Assembly (NCBI GenBank): GCA_027596075.1 | Contig: JADGJC010000146.1 | Span: 33,646 to 97,645 of the forward strand | Origin: Rhizophlyctis rosea | Lineage: Eukaryota; Chytridiomycota; Chytridiomycetes; Rhizophlyctidales; Rhizophlyctidaceae | Reading direction: 5' to 3' | Length of the DNA stretch: 64,000 bases | Shown here: positions 21,132 to 32,912 of the stretch, in pieces | Layout: each line of letters begins with the position of its first letter | Position numbering within the stretch: the stretch's first letter is position 1 | Translations under genes and position numbers: made by a program | Notes under the pieces: model-generated | Databases searched by the model: none | Told to the model about the DNA's origin: nothing | Seen by the model: the letters and a program-made list of their open reading frames with translations, nothing else

Positions 21132-23122
21132 TTGAAGGGGGGTGGGGTTGTGGGAATTGAGGCGAAATGCGGGTTTCGGGAGGGGAATACCGAAACGCGT
21201 TGATCTGGAGATGGTCGAGATGAGGAATTCTGCGTTTTGGGATGACAGATGGGCTGGGAATACGACAGTAACGTACCTATGTGTCAATAACTGCTTGGTG
21301 TGAAGAGGGCAACGTGATGAAGTGGAGTAAATAGATGTACGATTTCCGATGTGGAATTGTGTGACTACTCCAGGTGAAGCAATGGCTTGGGTAGAAGGTT
21401 GCTGACCCTATCTGTAACACCGCCGACTGCTGCGCATTCGCTTCGATGATGCTACACGCGCACGAGTATGAAACCAGACTGATGTTGCAATGGGCCGCAG
21501 AAAGGAACAAAAATATAAAATGGACAGGCGTGGGAAAGGAGGGTTGTTGGTCCAGCGGAGTAAAAGGCTCGCAGGTGGGATTGAACACGAATGCTTTTTG
21601 GGTTGAGTGATGGAATGGGATTGGAGAGGGGGGTTTGTTTGTGTTATTGGATATTGATGGCTAAAAGAGCGGAAGAAGGGATCATCAGCATTGATTGGGT
21701 GGGGAAGAGGGGGGCAGAAAACGAATGGAGGGTGCAAATCCCCCCACCAAGAGACCAAGCCAAGCAAGCCCAACAAGCATAAGCAAACATTGCATTCAAG
21801 GCAGACGCTACCAGCACAAACGGTTCGCGATCCAGATTGGCGTTCATGCATGCCGCTACCATGCATTGCCAAGTCCACAATGCAGCTAATCGACGTGCCA
21901 CATTCGCCCATCCAAACAAATTCAAAAAGTTCAAAACGTCCGTTAGGGAGGAGACTCACCAGTTTTTCATTCAATGATCGCACAATTCATAATTACTTTT
22001 GGTAGGGAACTTTGAGCGGAGGAAAAAGAGAATTGTACTAGGTCTGTGTGGGAATGAGCGTTTTCATCACGCAAAGCACAGTTTCCACAGCTCATCACTC
22101 TTCGGCGCAGTCATGCACCAAGTCGGAGTCCAGACTCGGCCAAGTTTCATTGCATGGCAAACAGTGCCAAGCCCCACGGACTTTGGCGGATGCCCTCGTA
22201 TCCAAGTTTATCCATGCTCATCCCGGTTTATCACAACTTTTGGGTTCCGCGGAATCCACGCGATTTACTAATCAAGTGCCCAGCCCCGCATAGCCAGAGC
22301 TGCCAGCATGCACCATCTGCAACACCATCAACGTCACCCGCTGGGAGATCTGGGCAAACGGAAGCTGGAGTTAGCTGGAGACAGAAGTAGGAACAACCCA
22401 CAGAAAGCTTTAGGGTCCCCGGACTCCGGAGGATCGGTGCGGGGTGGGTGGCGGACGGACGGACGGACGGGTGCATGTTGGGGTGCCACTCAGAACTCTG
22501 CTGCGGAAATCCGAAGTTCTCCTAAAACGTATCTCATGAAAATAACTAATCACAACGTCACGCGACTGCCGCCACTTGCAGGAAGTGAATCGCATCGACG
22601 TGGCAGACTGCACTGGCTGATTGGAGGTAGGTACCTAAAGAGGATGAGGAAGATACCTACCATATGGGTATCGTATGAAAGGGGGTCGATAGTGTCCAAA
22701 TGCTGGGCACGAACAGTGATACCGATGATGTGATAGCTTTCGCATTAGATCGGTAGATATATGGGGAAGCGAGTTCAGCCGGAGGGTTTTCTTACTGGAC
22801 GGAGTGTTGATGACATTGACAGCCCAGGCCCACTAGTGAGTGAGTTTGATATGAGGGTATGCTGTCCTTGGCGTATGATTCAGGCAACATGAATTCAAAC
22901 GGATGGAATCCTATCCATTGCTGATGTGATCAAAGGTTGATAGGTAATTCATATTGAGAACATTACTAATCACGAGTTTCGGTGCTGTTGATAACGTTGC
23001 GTAAAAGGCATGGCGTTCTTACAAGACTATCTTACCTTCAACATCATCATTTCTCCAAGTCATCTTGCAGTCGCATAATTTCAACTATAGGAATCTCTTC
23101 TCACCCAACTCATTGCGTCGAA
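21132..23122. other. Long intergenic region between divergent genes
   Basis: It separates the bZIP-like gene from the F-box gene on the other strand, so it should hold both promoters. Open frames here (for example minus 21408-21983) are Cys/Trp/Leu-rich and do not look like protein. A short GGAC microsatellite lies near 22453-22470. The bZIP 5' leader may extend into it through an intron. No further gene seen. Confidence 0.5.
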
Positions 23123-24267
23123 ATGCCAAGCAACACCTCACAACCACCACCCCACCCCTCACGCCCTCCCACCCTAACCTCCCTCCCCCCCGAACTCCTC
23201 CACCAAATAACAATCCAAACCTCCCTCTTCGACATCCTCCGCCTCTCCCTAACGTCCAAACCCCTCCGCACCCTCCTCAAAACCCCAACCTTCGGAAAAG
23301 AATTCCTCGCCCGCGACGCTCACAACCTCCACATAGACCTAACAATCCCAGCATACATAGAACCGTACGATGAATTCGATTTGGGGTTATGTAGGGATGC
23401 GAAAACGAAGAGTCCGATAGTATTTGTACATCATCGTACACCGAGTAAATCTACTGTAACAACTTTAACGATCCACCCATCAGGTCATACGGCGTTGAAT
23501 ATGATACATCATTCTACGCCGTTACCTTGCACACTCTCCCCCTCCACAAACTTCGGTCTAGCATTCACCCCGCCTTCCCTCACCTCCTCCCTCTCCTCCC
23601 CACCACCAACCGCCTCCCCCCGCAAACAAAAAACCCCAAAGCCCGCGCCCGCCCCACCCCCCCCCCGCGCGGCAACCCCTCAGACGACCCCACCTCCCTC
23701 CTCGCAACCTTCCACCAAATCCTCCTAACATCCTCCCACCTTCTCCTCCAAACCGGCCTCCACCCACCCCACGCACCAAAATTAGACTTCTTCCTAATGC
23801 ACCTCCTCACATCCTCAATCTCCCTCCGCCAAATTCTCCCATACCTCTCACCCCACCAGGCCCAAACACTCATCCACGCGCACGTCAGCGTCAGTATAAT
23901 GCATTACGTCGCGCGTGGACGGCCGGCCTTATCGCCGGACGCGTTGAAGGAGTATAAACCTAGTGAGAGGAGTAAAGCCGGATGGGACGCAGTGATACGC
24001 ATGGCGGTGGAGGTTGGGGATTTACATGTTCCCAAATGCGTCCGCGCCCTGAAGGTCCTCCTCGAAGAAGGAACGGAGGCGGGGTTCGTATCGAATGACG
24101 AAGCGGAACCGATTTTGAAGGGCGTGCAGGTTATCGTTGATCGGTTTGCTGTGCATGGGGGTGCTTGGTATTTCGAGGGAGTGGGCTACAAAGAGGCGTG
24201 GGAGGGTGGGGAGGTGGAAAGGGAGAAGGGGGGTGAGAGGGTCGGGTGGGAGAGGTGGGTGGAGTGA
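23123..24267 (+). CDS. F-box protein, frame broken in a C10 run
   Basis: From ATG at 23123 the frame gives a Pro-rich leader and an F-box (LTSLPPELLHQITIQTSLFD, then ILRLSLTSKPLRTLL). It stays open through a beta-rich segment but degenerates into a Pro/Thr string after a run of ten C at 23657-23666. The next frame takes over at that point and continues as a helical region (LLATFHQILLTSSHLLLQ, DAVIRMAVEVGDLHVPKC, AWYFEGVGYKEAWEGG) to a stop at 24265-24267. One missing C would restore a single protein of about 380 residues. A homopolymer sequencing error is the simplest reading; a true frameshift is possible. The function beyond Skp1 binding through the F-box is unknown. Confidence 0.65.
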
Positions 24268-25189
24268 TGGTGTGGGCAGGCGAGGATGAAGGTGTGCCGT
24301 GTATATTTGAGTGGTCCTTGCTGCTGTGCTCTGTGCCTGCAAGTGGTGATACACGTCGTACGCGATTCGCACCAGTGACGTCTGTATCTGTTCTCGGTCA
24401 CCCGGTTTTCTTGCACATCAACATTTGTATCGCCCTATGCCCTCCGCAACAGACGGATGGACCACTCCTGACGTCAACCAGGCGGGCCTGGGTATGTCAT
24501 GGTCAGTGAGAACGGCAAATGAAGGAAGTCAGTCGGGCGCTCTCTCGTTGGTTCGCATTGCAACACAGACTATTCGACGCCATCGCTAGCCTCCTTGACC
24601 AGTAACATCTTTAATGAACCTGCGCGATCATGATCATGAAATGGTACGCTTTATATATCTCGTGGGGTTCAGTCGGAATGCCACAGCCAGCCACTTGGAC
24701 TGGGACGTGTGGTCATAGTTAAGAAAAGAGACGAAAACTGTTCCATACAAGGGTGACTGAAATGTTGCTGGAAGATAGAGTACCTCCAGTGCACTACAAC
24801 TCCCAAGGCTTGTCTTGACAATGTTAAGCAGGTTCATACTATGAGTATCAGCAGATTTCTGCTCGTGCAACTGGGCGCGGGGCGATCTGACCAAATACTG
24901 TTGCGATATAGTTCATTTGATACGCGGGTCACTGCCCCTGAAGTGAGACACACAGGTTTCCAATCATTTGCCTATGCATGAAATTCAAGCGAGTTGTTTG
25001 CACTGTTCCCCATATGGAAGGACCCTTCATGCGATCACAACAAATCTCCGAACACTCTTAGGGGTGACCGTGTTACATAATTCAAGCAAAAGCTCTCTCT
25101 ACAGGCGGACTATAAATTTGAACTGGCCCACAGCACGTTGACCATGATCCGGACCGCATCACATTCTCAAGTGTCTTTTTTGCAATCAA
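24268..25189. other. No clear gene
   Basis: A minus-strand frame at 24634-24894 includes LGSCSALEVLYLPATF, which faintly recalls a leucine-rich repeat, but it has no supporting exons. A TATAAATT motif at 25111-25118 lies about 70 bp before the ATG at 25190. Confidence 0.4.
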
Positions 25190-25486
25190 ATGTCAGTCCC
25201 ATTTGAATTGATCTACAAATGGTGGCACAAACTCAAATATCTTCCTCATACGCAGATGTCGGGGAAGAGTCTCAAAGGCTATGGTCCTGGTGCACCAGGA
25301 GTAGGCGCTGACGACAGGAAGCTCCAAGATTTGGTCGACGCGACTTGGACAATCCACACTGATTTCACACAAAAACTGGATGCCTTGCATGAAGAGATCA
25401 AACGCAGCTCGGAACAACGCTCACAAGAGCATCGCGAGCCCTTAAAGCGGCCAAAGCTGATAAGGGCGCACCTTCTGCAGATGCAA
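25190..25486 (+). CDS. Possible first exon of an unknown gene
   Basis: An open frame from ATG at 25190 runs 99 codons to a strong GTAAGC donor at 25487. A TATA-like box stands upstream at a plausible distance. The second half is helical and charged (KLQDLVDATWTIHTDFTQKL, then HEEIKRSSEQRSQEHREP) and could form a coiled coil. I could not find a matching downstream exon before the gap region. No family is recognised. Confidence 0.3.
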
Positions 25487-26491
25487 GTAAGCAAAGTTGT
25501 GATTTGATTCCCATCCTTTACATCGTCCAACTGACATGTGGCCGCCGAAGGTTAAGTAGTTTTCGAAGAATGTTCGGCGAACGTGCTGTTTACAATGCCA
25601 TAATATATTTGGAAAATATATTCTTGCTGCTTCTGATGCGTCATAGAGCATCTGAAAGTTTCAAACTGCTGGTATCATATTGCATGTGAGAAACTTCATG
25701 GTGCCAGGGTACTGACTTGGACAACTTAGCGGGCGTTTCCAAAGCCAACATTAGTGGAAGCAGATCATTCACACCGTGAAAGGCAAAGGGGGAAGGGAAA
25801 TGGGGAAAGTGGAGATTAATTATGATACATATACTTCTGTTCCCTTTTTCTCTGTCCCATCTACATGGTGAACGATATTTAGAATTATGGCCTTCCGAGA
25901 TGGAACGATCTGAAGGAGGAACTGAAGACGCTCCAGCTTTTGAAAGCCATGTTCATCCGCTAACTCTTGCTTGACGCTGTGAACGTCTGTAAGCACCCTT
26001 CTCTTCCCGCTGATCTCCGCACTCCCCTGCTTGTAACCTTTCTTGTTAACATCCCCTTCTCACCTTAATGCGGAAGTAGTTCTGACCTGTCCGCCCAAGA
26101 ATAGCAAAAAGAGCAAATATCTTCCACTGGAGGGTCTCTGGTGAGTCGGTCAACGATTCAGGATTAGTGAACAGGTGAACAGACGTGAATTCAGAGTTAC
26201 TGGGAATATACTACTACATGGTACGGAGCAGTGTGCAGTGATGGAGATAGGTCCTTCCCCACTGGGCTGCACCTACAAGTGGGCCCGACATTTCTGGACC
26301 CGAGAGTTGGATCGGGAAAGCTTTTGGAGAGGGTCGGATGCATTTGTAACGGATGTTGTGATCAAGTGGTGCGAGCATCCGCAACAGGCAAACTGGGCTC
26401 GAGGAATTTTGGACACAGGATGAGTGCTTACTCTCAATGCCTGGCATGTTGCAACTGGATGGGTTCATTTTTTGGCCCCTGCCGCGCGGGT

Positions 26492-26501
26492 NNNNNNNNN
26501 N
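26492..26501. other. Assembly gap of ten N
   Basis: Ten undetermined bases, followed on the right by about 45 bases of almost pure G and C (GGCCCCGCCGGCC and a C run), which probably stopped the assembly. The true gap length is unknown, and sequence on either side may not be contiguous. Confidence 0.95.
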
Positions 26502-28436
26502 CGTCCCGGCCCGGGGCCGGGGCCCCGCCGGCCGCCCCCCCCCGCGTAAGCAGAGCTCGGACTTCCTAGACTTCGGACTTCGAACACCGCATTTCCTTCA
26601 TGTTCCAGCCTTTTGTCTTTCCAGTCTGCTCCAGTCTGCCTTCATGAAGCGTATTGAAGGGAAGTGAGCGCAACGACTCTGACGATGCGACTGCATTCTT
26701 TATACCCATGAAAGGCCTGATTGAAGATCATGTGCCGGTCATATGAAGTGCGCAGTGTGAGTTTGTCCTGTGGGACTCAATAAGTTATAACACCGGATAA
26801 AGCCACTAAAGCAGATATAGTAATGTGAAAGGAGCTTGGGATAACCATGGCGGTGTGTGTGCAGCCAGTGCATTCCACCTCTTCATCGCACATGGCAGAC
26901 GAGCGTGGTATGGATCACCTTTCCTATGAAACGGTCTCTTTTTTGTGAGCGTCAATCGGCGCCATGTCTTTATCATACAAAATCTTTTGATAATCTGTCG
27001 TCCTTGCCAATCCATTTGTTGCAAGTTTTCTTCGGTAGCAATACTGAGTTGTGACTTTTTAGCAGCTTCCCCTATTCCAGCGCGCTGCATGTTGTCGTTT
27101 TCTCGATATTTTCAGAAGTCAACACCAAAGACGAAACCAAAAAACCCCTAACAACGATGCTTACAAATAATGCAATGGCCACGGAATATATGAGCCGTAA
27201 ACAATCCTCCCACGAGGTGTTGCAGGGTTTTTGGCCTTAGTGTTGCGCCGATGGGGCGCAGACACGTCTGGGGTCCCAGTGGGGCTCCGTCCTGGATGCA
27301 AATGAATTGGAAGCACTCCGAGTGCAGCCGGCGGTGACGTCTGTCGACCAAAAGAGGGGAAATTGCAACAGGAGCACTCGGTTCATCTGCATCAAGGACG
27401 TTCACGTCCCTCGGGCGCCGGGTCAGATTTGAGATGGAGCCGCCTCAAATGAACTTCCATCCCAACCCAATCGGAATTCATCAAGAGTTGGTAATATTAT
27501 TAGCAACTGGGCTCTAGTCTTTGGGCCAAATGGTCAGTGTTGGACGGTATGGTCCGATTACTCAAGTGGGTTGGAAATGGACGTGCATATGGTCCGGTCC
27601 AATGAGCCGCGTGCGTTGGCATTGCCCACGAGCCGAGTCAAGCTGGAAATACAGCTCACAACAACCCCATCCAAACAACTACAACTGGGTAGATTATCTC
27701 CTTTCTTCCATTCTGGCTTTGAGACGCGATGCGTCCGCCCGGAGTGCAGCAGATTTGGCCGTAAACTGGCAAACGTCATTGTCTACTCCTGTCATGTCGG
27801 AAAGGTTGGAAGGTAAGATGTATTTGCGGCATATGAGCACATTGAACTCGTCCAATTTTGGCAATTTTTCGATCGAACGACTCGCAGATATTGGAAAACT
27901 CACCAACCCTCCGTCCAAATAAAACTCAAAGAGAGGTGTGATAGGAGGCTTGTTGTATACTATACATTATGTGCTATCTATATTTGCTTTGTACTTACGC
28001 TGTTTACGTATGAATTGTTTACCAACAATCATGAGGGCATTGAGGGTTTGTGGTGGGTAGTGTGGGTGTCGTGGATCATTTGTTCTGGAATGGAATGATT
28101 CAATGGTTGCTGTCTTAACTCTCCCACCATATGAACATCTCATAGCTTTTCATGGGCGGGGCACCATCTTGAATTCATCTACAAAGAGCTCGCTCAGTTG
28201 TCCGAATTACAAATGCAGGGTGATGCGAGTATGGCGCGACGCTTGGGTTCTCTACCTGGCGGCTCTGTCGTATGAAGTATATGAGACGGAAGGTGCAAAA
28301 CATGGGGCATCGATTCGTTTTGTCTAACCATGGCATTCACATAGCGTACATGTAATTGAGCTTTGTCGGCCCCAAATATGTAATATCATCCGGTCGTGGT
28401 GACTACACTGTGTGATGTACTAGCCACCTAAGTCCT

Positions 28437-28448
28437 TGGCTCAGTCGG
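28437..28448 (+). other. tRNA A-box-like motif, likely a tRNA fragment
   Basis: TGGCTCAGTCGG followed by CAGAGCG matches a tRNA D-arm and internal A box. No GGTTCGA-type B box or matching acceptor stem follows within tRNA distance, so this looks like a fragment or a chance match and not a working tRNA gene. Confidence 0.25.
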
Positions 28449-28699
28449 CAGAGCGTCTGCCTACCTACTACCACTCCCGATTGACAATCCATTTGGTGCT
28501 CCGACATGACGACTTATCTTGATCAGGAAAAAACAAAGACGCTTGAATGTATTGGAAAACCATCATTTGAGCGCACACAAATGCAATGATTCACTCAGGC
28601 AAATTCGCGTAGTTTTCAACAACTTCATTTTTGCATTGACACTGATGCATTTGCTGAAGTTTCGCACTCACTACATTCTGGCAACTTTCACGAAACGGT

Positions 28700-30163
28700 T
28701 CAAACCCCGAGTCCCCTCTGCGGCCTTGTGTATCTCCGGCATCCAACACTGTCGGCTCCCACAACGAAGTGGTCATGTGGGTTCTTGAAGGCATTCAAGG
28801 ACGCTCCGCACTTGTAGCAAAACTTTATAAAGATGATCAACAAGGGCCAGCTTGGGCACAAACATCTGCAGGTTCGCTCTTCCATCCAAAAGGCACTTAC
28901 TCTCACTGCACTGGGTGCACCGCATGCTGTTGCAGCCCTTGATTTTGTAAACGGGAGTCTTGCACTGGGGACATCGTATCCCATCTGCAATTTGGGAAAC
29001 TAATCAAGGCTAAGTTAGAAAAGGATGGTCGGGAGGAGTGCATCATATTCGGTGAACGCACCGTCGCATGTCATTCCCGGATGTTCCTTCTCCCCGCACT
29101 TGCTACATGTCCTGGCCCCACAAGGACACTCAAACACTTGCAATTCTTCATCCTCGACTTCCACGGCGTTGGCGCATCGGTGACATTGGACAAGATTGTT
29201 GAGACGGGCCTATTTCATGAGTCAAGCATGGAACGAGCATGTCATTGAGTTTCTGCAGGCGGTTTCTGTGGATCCGGAGTGAAAAATTGAAGGGAAGCAC
29301 CAACCATTTTGATCGTAGCGTTTGTGAAGATCTCGTCATAGCGCTTGTACAGCACGTCCGGTAAAACCACTTGAAGCTGTCGGGGTGTGATGATGGCGTC
29401 ACATATGCTCATACATGGTATGTTGTTTACTCCTGACGAACATCAAATTTCAATCATGACCGATGACGGGTTACATTTAGGCGCAATGGAAACATGCCCC
29501 ACCCTCTTCGAGCTTCGCCTCCACGAAGCGCCGCACACAGTCAGCGCAGAAGATGTGGGCGTTTTCGCATTGTGCGATAGCATTCTGGAAAGGAAAGGAG
29601 AGCGAGGTTTTTCAGTGCTGCAAGCTTGCACAGGTGTCCAACTGAATCCTCTTTCATGCCTACGTTGCCGGGAGCTTCCTCCTCACATAGCTCACAAGTC
29701 AAAGTGACATCATTCTGCTGTTCTTGATGTGTCGCATCCTCCGCATCGATCTCGGCGCTTGTCGCAACTTTCGGGGCGGCAGCCTGGCTTTCATGATACT
29801 CTTATCGAGACGTTTAGGCATCCAGAATCACAGCCAAGCAATGAAGCCAGAACTGAATTGGGCGACTTGTTGCATCATTACCCACCTCGGATTTCCTTTT
29901 CAAGGTCAGCGTCTAGTCCGCCTGTTAACAGTGCTTTTGCTGGGCGATAAGGCCTCGCCAGTGGTTTATAGATATGATGCGCTTTGAGGAGCTCGTACGC
30001 CGCGCCGTAGCTGCGAGCAGAGATGTCAGGAGCAGGCATATATGGGAACTTCAGAAGGAGCTTTCGGCTGCATGATGGGTAAGTTCATGATGACTTTGCG
30101 CCCTCTGACCTCCTCCACGTACATCATTTGAGCAGTCCGCGTGTTAGTCTTGCTGTCTTTCAT
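28700..30163 (-). CDS. RNF216/TRIAD3-like RBR E3 ubiquitin ligase, copy A
   Basis: The start is ATG at 30163 (MKDSKTNTRTAQM); exon 1 is 30123-30163 and exon 2 begins at 30067, joining in phase to RKLLLKFPYMPAPD. Later exons give a RING1 with CELCEEE then CENAHIFCADCVRRFVEAKL, a linker CDAIITPRQLQVVLPDVLYK, an IBR with LVQCHRCANAVEV and FECPCGARTCSKCGEKEHPG, and a RING2 with RCPQCKTPVYKIKGCNSMRC and FCYKCGASLNAFKNPHDHF. The RING-IBR-RING order and the final YDHF-like motif match RNF216. RBR ligases pass ubiquitin through a catalytic cysteine in RING2; CNSMRCTQC is where it would lie. The tail after the last motif is short. It is a tandem paralogue of the gene at 31002-32383. Exon limits in the middle are approximate. 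Confidence 0.75.
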
Positions 30164-31001
30164 CTTGACTGTTTCTGGTATGGTCCGCCTATGTTGATGA
30201 TCGATGTAATGCAATGCCAAAGCGAAGAGATAAACGTGTAAATTGACAAAGGGAAGCTAAAAGAAGCCATGAAAACTCAACGAGACCAAAGGTGTTACAC
30301 GTGGCAGTCATCGGTTCCAGATGGATGGAGCACGATGCTCAACACATGTCGCTTTGGACGCGTGATTGGACTCACGGTCAGTGAATCAGAGTGATCAGCA
30401 TGGAGTCCAAAGCCCGCATGCCATGCCGCCACTGGTCAGATTATGGCAATATGGGAAGTTTCGGATGGTCCATCATCTATCTGGAGGTTGCGGTACATGC
30501 ATACTGAACAACAACACTCCTCACTGGCACGGGTCAGTTGGATCAGGAGGATCGTATTAGATGAATGGCTGTCTGGATCTCATCAACGTCGGCCAAATGA
30601 TTGGCCTGCAGGAGCTTATACAATCCGTCTGAAACCGCAACCTTTGAGCATATACTATGCACATGGACACGTCAATCTCTGCACTTTATGCCAGGACGGC
30701 CGTTTCGTCTCGCGTGCTTCTCGAGTTTGCAGGAGGTGGCACCTCCGGTGGAATTCCAGAAAAGGACTTGACAATCGCTGGACTGAATGAGGGGCAGCAA
30801 GATCGCTTGGCCGAGAAACCTTTCACGATGCTAGATTTGAGATTCGCCATTGATGGTCACCAAGCCAACCAAGCTACACGTGCTACCCGTCAATCAGCAA
30901 AGCATCAAAACAATGACGATACAAATTTACGTGTCTGCTACTTCTAAGCTTTTGTCAAGACGCCCATCTTCTGCTGACAGGACGGTAGGCATTCGAAGCC
31001 C
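30164..31001. other. Spacer between the two RBR genes
   Basis: A 96-codon plus frame (30657-30947) has ordinary composition (LDLRFAIDGHQANQATRATR) but no recognised domain or splice partners. It would face both RBR genes. Otherwise nothing is seen; the promoter of copy A must lie just above 30163. Confidence 0.4.
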
Positions 31002-32383
31002 TCAATCCTGGTAAAGCCGACAGCCCGGACCCTCTTCATCCTCGTCAACAAAGTGATCATACGCGCTATCCCCGTTGGTCAGCGCGGCGCCGCATGAGTA
31101 ACAAAAACCTACAGCATTAGAAGAACGTGAAAGGAACTCAGAGCCACCTAACAATCCGACAGCTTGCACAAGTTGAGCATGTCGCACTCACGTTCCTCAC
31201 ACTGCGTGCACGTCATTTTGTTGCATCCCTCGTACTTGTGGACTGGAATCTTGCAGCCGGGGCATCGAACGGCATCTCCCAGGCTCGAAGCTAAATGGGG
31301 TGGAAAGATATGATCACTCGAAATTATGGGTGAGCAACCGAGGACATCAACGAACCGTCACATGTCTGTCCCCCATGTTCCTTGCCCCTGCATCTAAGGC
31401 ACGTTCTTTCTCCACAGTCACACTCAAAGACGTCGAGTTGCTCTTCAGAGTCAACTTCCACGGCATTGGCGCAATGATAACATTGCACGAGGTTGTCGAT
31501 ACGCGCCTACGAAATGCAACCGAAGTTGCAAGCGAAGAGTCATTGCTGGGATAGTGCGGCAAAATGCCACACAAAACTGACCTTCTTGACGGAGAGGTTC
31601 GTATACGCTTCATCGTATCGCTCATACAACCTTTCTGACAAGACTGCTTTAAGTTGCTGCGGCGTGATGATAGCGTCACACCCCTCCAAACTCATGCATG
31701 TGATTGTGGTATCACCTGCGGACCAAGTCACTCAACGACCTGATGTGAATTCGAACAGTGAAAGTTTGCATACCGGTCTCAAGCTTTGCTTCGACGAAGC
31801 GGCGCACGCACTCTGCGCAGAAGATGTGAGCATTGTCGCACTGGGCAACTGCGACCTGTGTGACAGGTAACAAAGGAATTATATCGGAAGTGCTGGCGTC
31901 AAGTGTGCCTGCGATTTAATGCCCCATGCTTACATCCTCGAGTGCAAGCTTTTCGTCACATTGTCCACAATTCAGTTTGAAAGCTTCACTCTTCCCTCTC
32001 GCTGTGCAGGCGTCCCTTCTGTGGTATTCTTTGGAATACGGTCATTACGCAGATAGAAAAAGGGTATCAGTTTGTTAGATGGTGAAAAACAGCAAGATGA
32101 ATGTGTATTCTCGAATCAACGTCTACCTTGTATTTCCTTTTCGAGATCCGGGTCGATCGGGCCGTCTCTGACCGCTTTTGTAGGATGGTAGGGCAGCTTC
32201 AACGGTTTGTAGGTATGATGCTGCTTAAGCAGCTCGTACGCGGCGCCATAACTCTCCGTGTCGTTCACTCGAGCGATGATGTCGGGGGCGGGCATGTATG
32301 GAAACTTTAGATGAAGTTTCCGGCTGCATGAATAGATGAGGGCATCATATATTGTAAGGTCAGCTCGTGCTCACTTACACCAT
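31002..32383 (-). CDS. RNF216/TRIAD3-like RBR E3 ubiquitin ligase, copy B
   Basis: It has the same exon plan as copy A. Exon 2 starts at 32323 with RKLHLKFPYMPAPD and ends in KEIQ at 32127; the next exon gives RING1 with LNCGQCDEKLALED, then AQCDNAHIFCAECVRRFVEA. The linker is CDAIITPQQLKAVLSERLYE, the IBR is LVQCYHCANAVEV and FECDCGERTCLRCRGKEHGG, and RING2 begins RCPGCKIPVHKYEGCNKMTC and ends FCYSCGAALTNGDSAYDHFV. All zinc-ligand positions seen in copy A are kept. The ATG equivalent to copy A's start lies at 32417-32419, but a TAA at 32384-32386 follows 11 codons later where copy A has CAA. The very next codon is ATG (32381-32383), so translation probably starts there and drops 12 residues. 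Role as for copy A. Confidence 0.75.
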
Positions 32384-32419
32384 TTAATTGGTGCGCGAGT
32401 TGGTGTTGTTGTTCTTCAT

Positions 32420-32912
32420 GTGAACTGGTACTTCCTTCAGTGAGGGAAAAGTTCACAAAGAGTCAAGTCATAAGGAGCAAATGGAAAGGTTGGAAATGAA
32501 AAGGATGGAGGTATGTTGTAGATGAATGAGATGCTGGGAGGGAATACACCCACGACTGCTGTCTGTTTCAGACGGATCGACTACAAGAGCTTGTGACCGT
32601 CCGTCATTGCTTCCCACATGACAGCATATGTCAATAGTGCAGGGTTGCCCAATGTTGCTCAAGTGCATAAAAATGTTAGGACGAAGCGGTCTCTGGACAG
32701 TACCGCGTTCAAGTATGTGGCCCTCAAAGGCTAGTGCAGAGATCCCACACACGAAAGCAATGAGGTTCATTGTAAGGTGCAGATTGTTTAGCAGGCTGGT
32801 CAGTTATGACCTGGTAAGCAGTTATTGATCAAGCAATCAAGGATACGTTTTATGGAATCAATGTACATAAATACAACGATCGGATATATCTAAATCTGCA
32901 AACATTTGACAT
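32420..32912. other. Intergenic, no clear gene
   Basis: A 100-codon minus frame (32468-32770) begins with a hydrophobic stretch, MNLIAFVCGISALAFEG, that could pass for a signal peptide, but the rest has no coding character that I can defend. The region should contain the copy B promoter. Confidence 0.4.

Larger units (their letters stand above)
25487..28699. other. Sparse region containing an assembly gap
   Basis: Short, unsupported frames on both strands. One minus frame (27694-27918) has protein-like composition (SIEKLPKLDEFNVLICRKYI) and a 133-codon plus frame overlaps it; neither has a recognisable domain. This may be decayed gene or transposon sequence. Confidence 0.4.

Noticed and set aside
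21408..21983. 191-codon minus-strand frame upstream of the bZIP-like gene
   Set aside because: It is rich in Cys, Trp and Leu, has no domain, and no splice joins it convincingly to the bZIP exon.
30657..30947. 96-codon plus-strand frame between the RBR genes
   Set aside because: Its composition is acceptable, but there is no domain, promoter or splice partner to support it as a gene.
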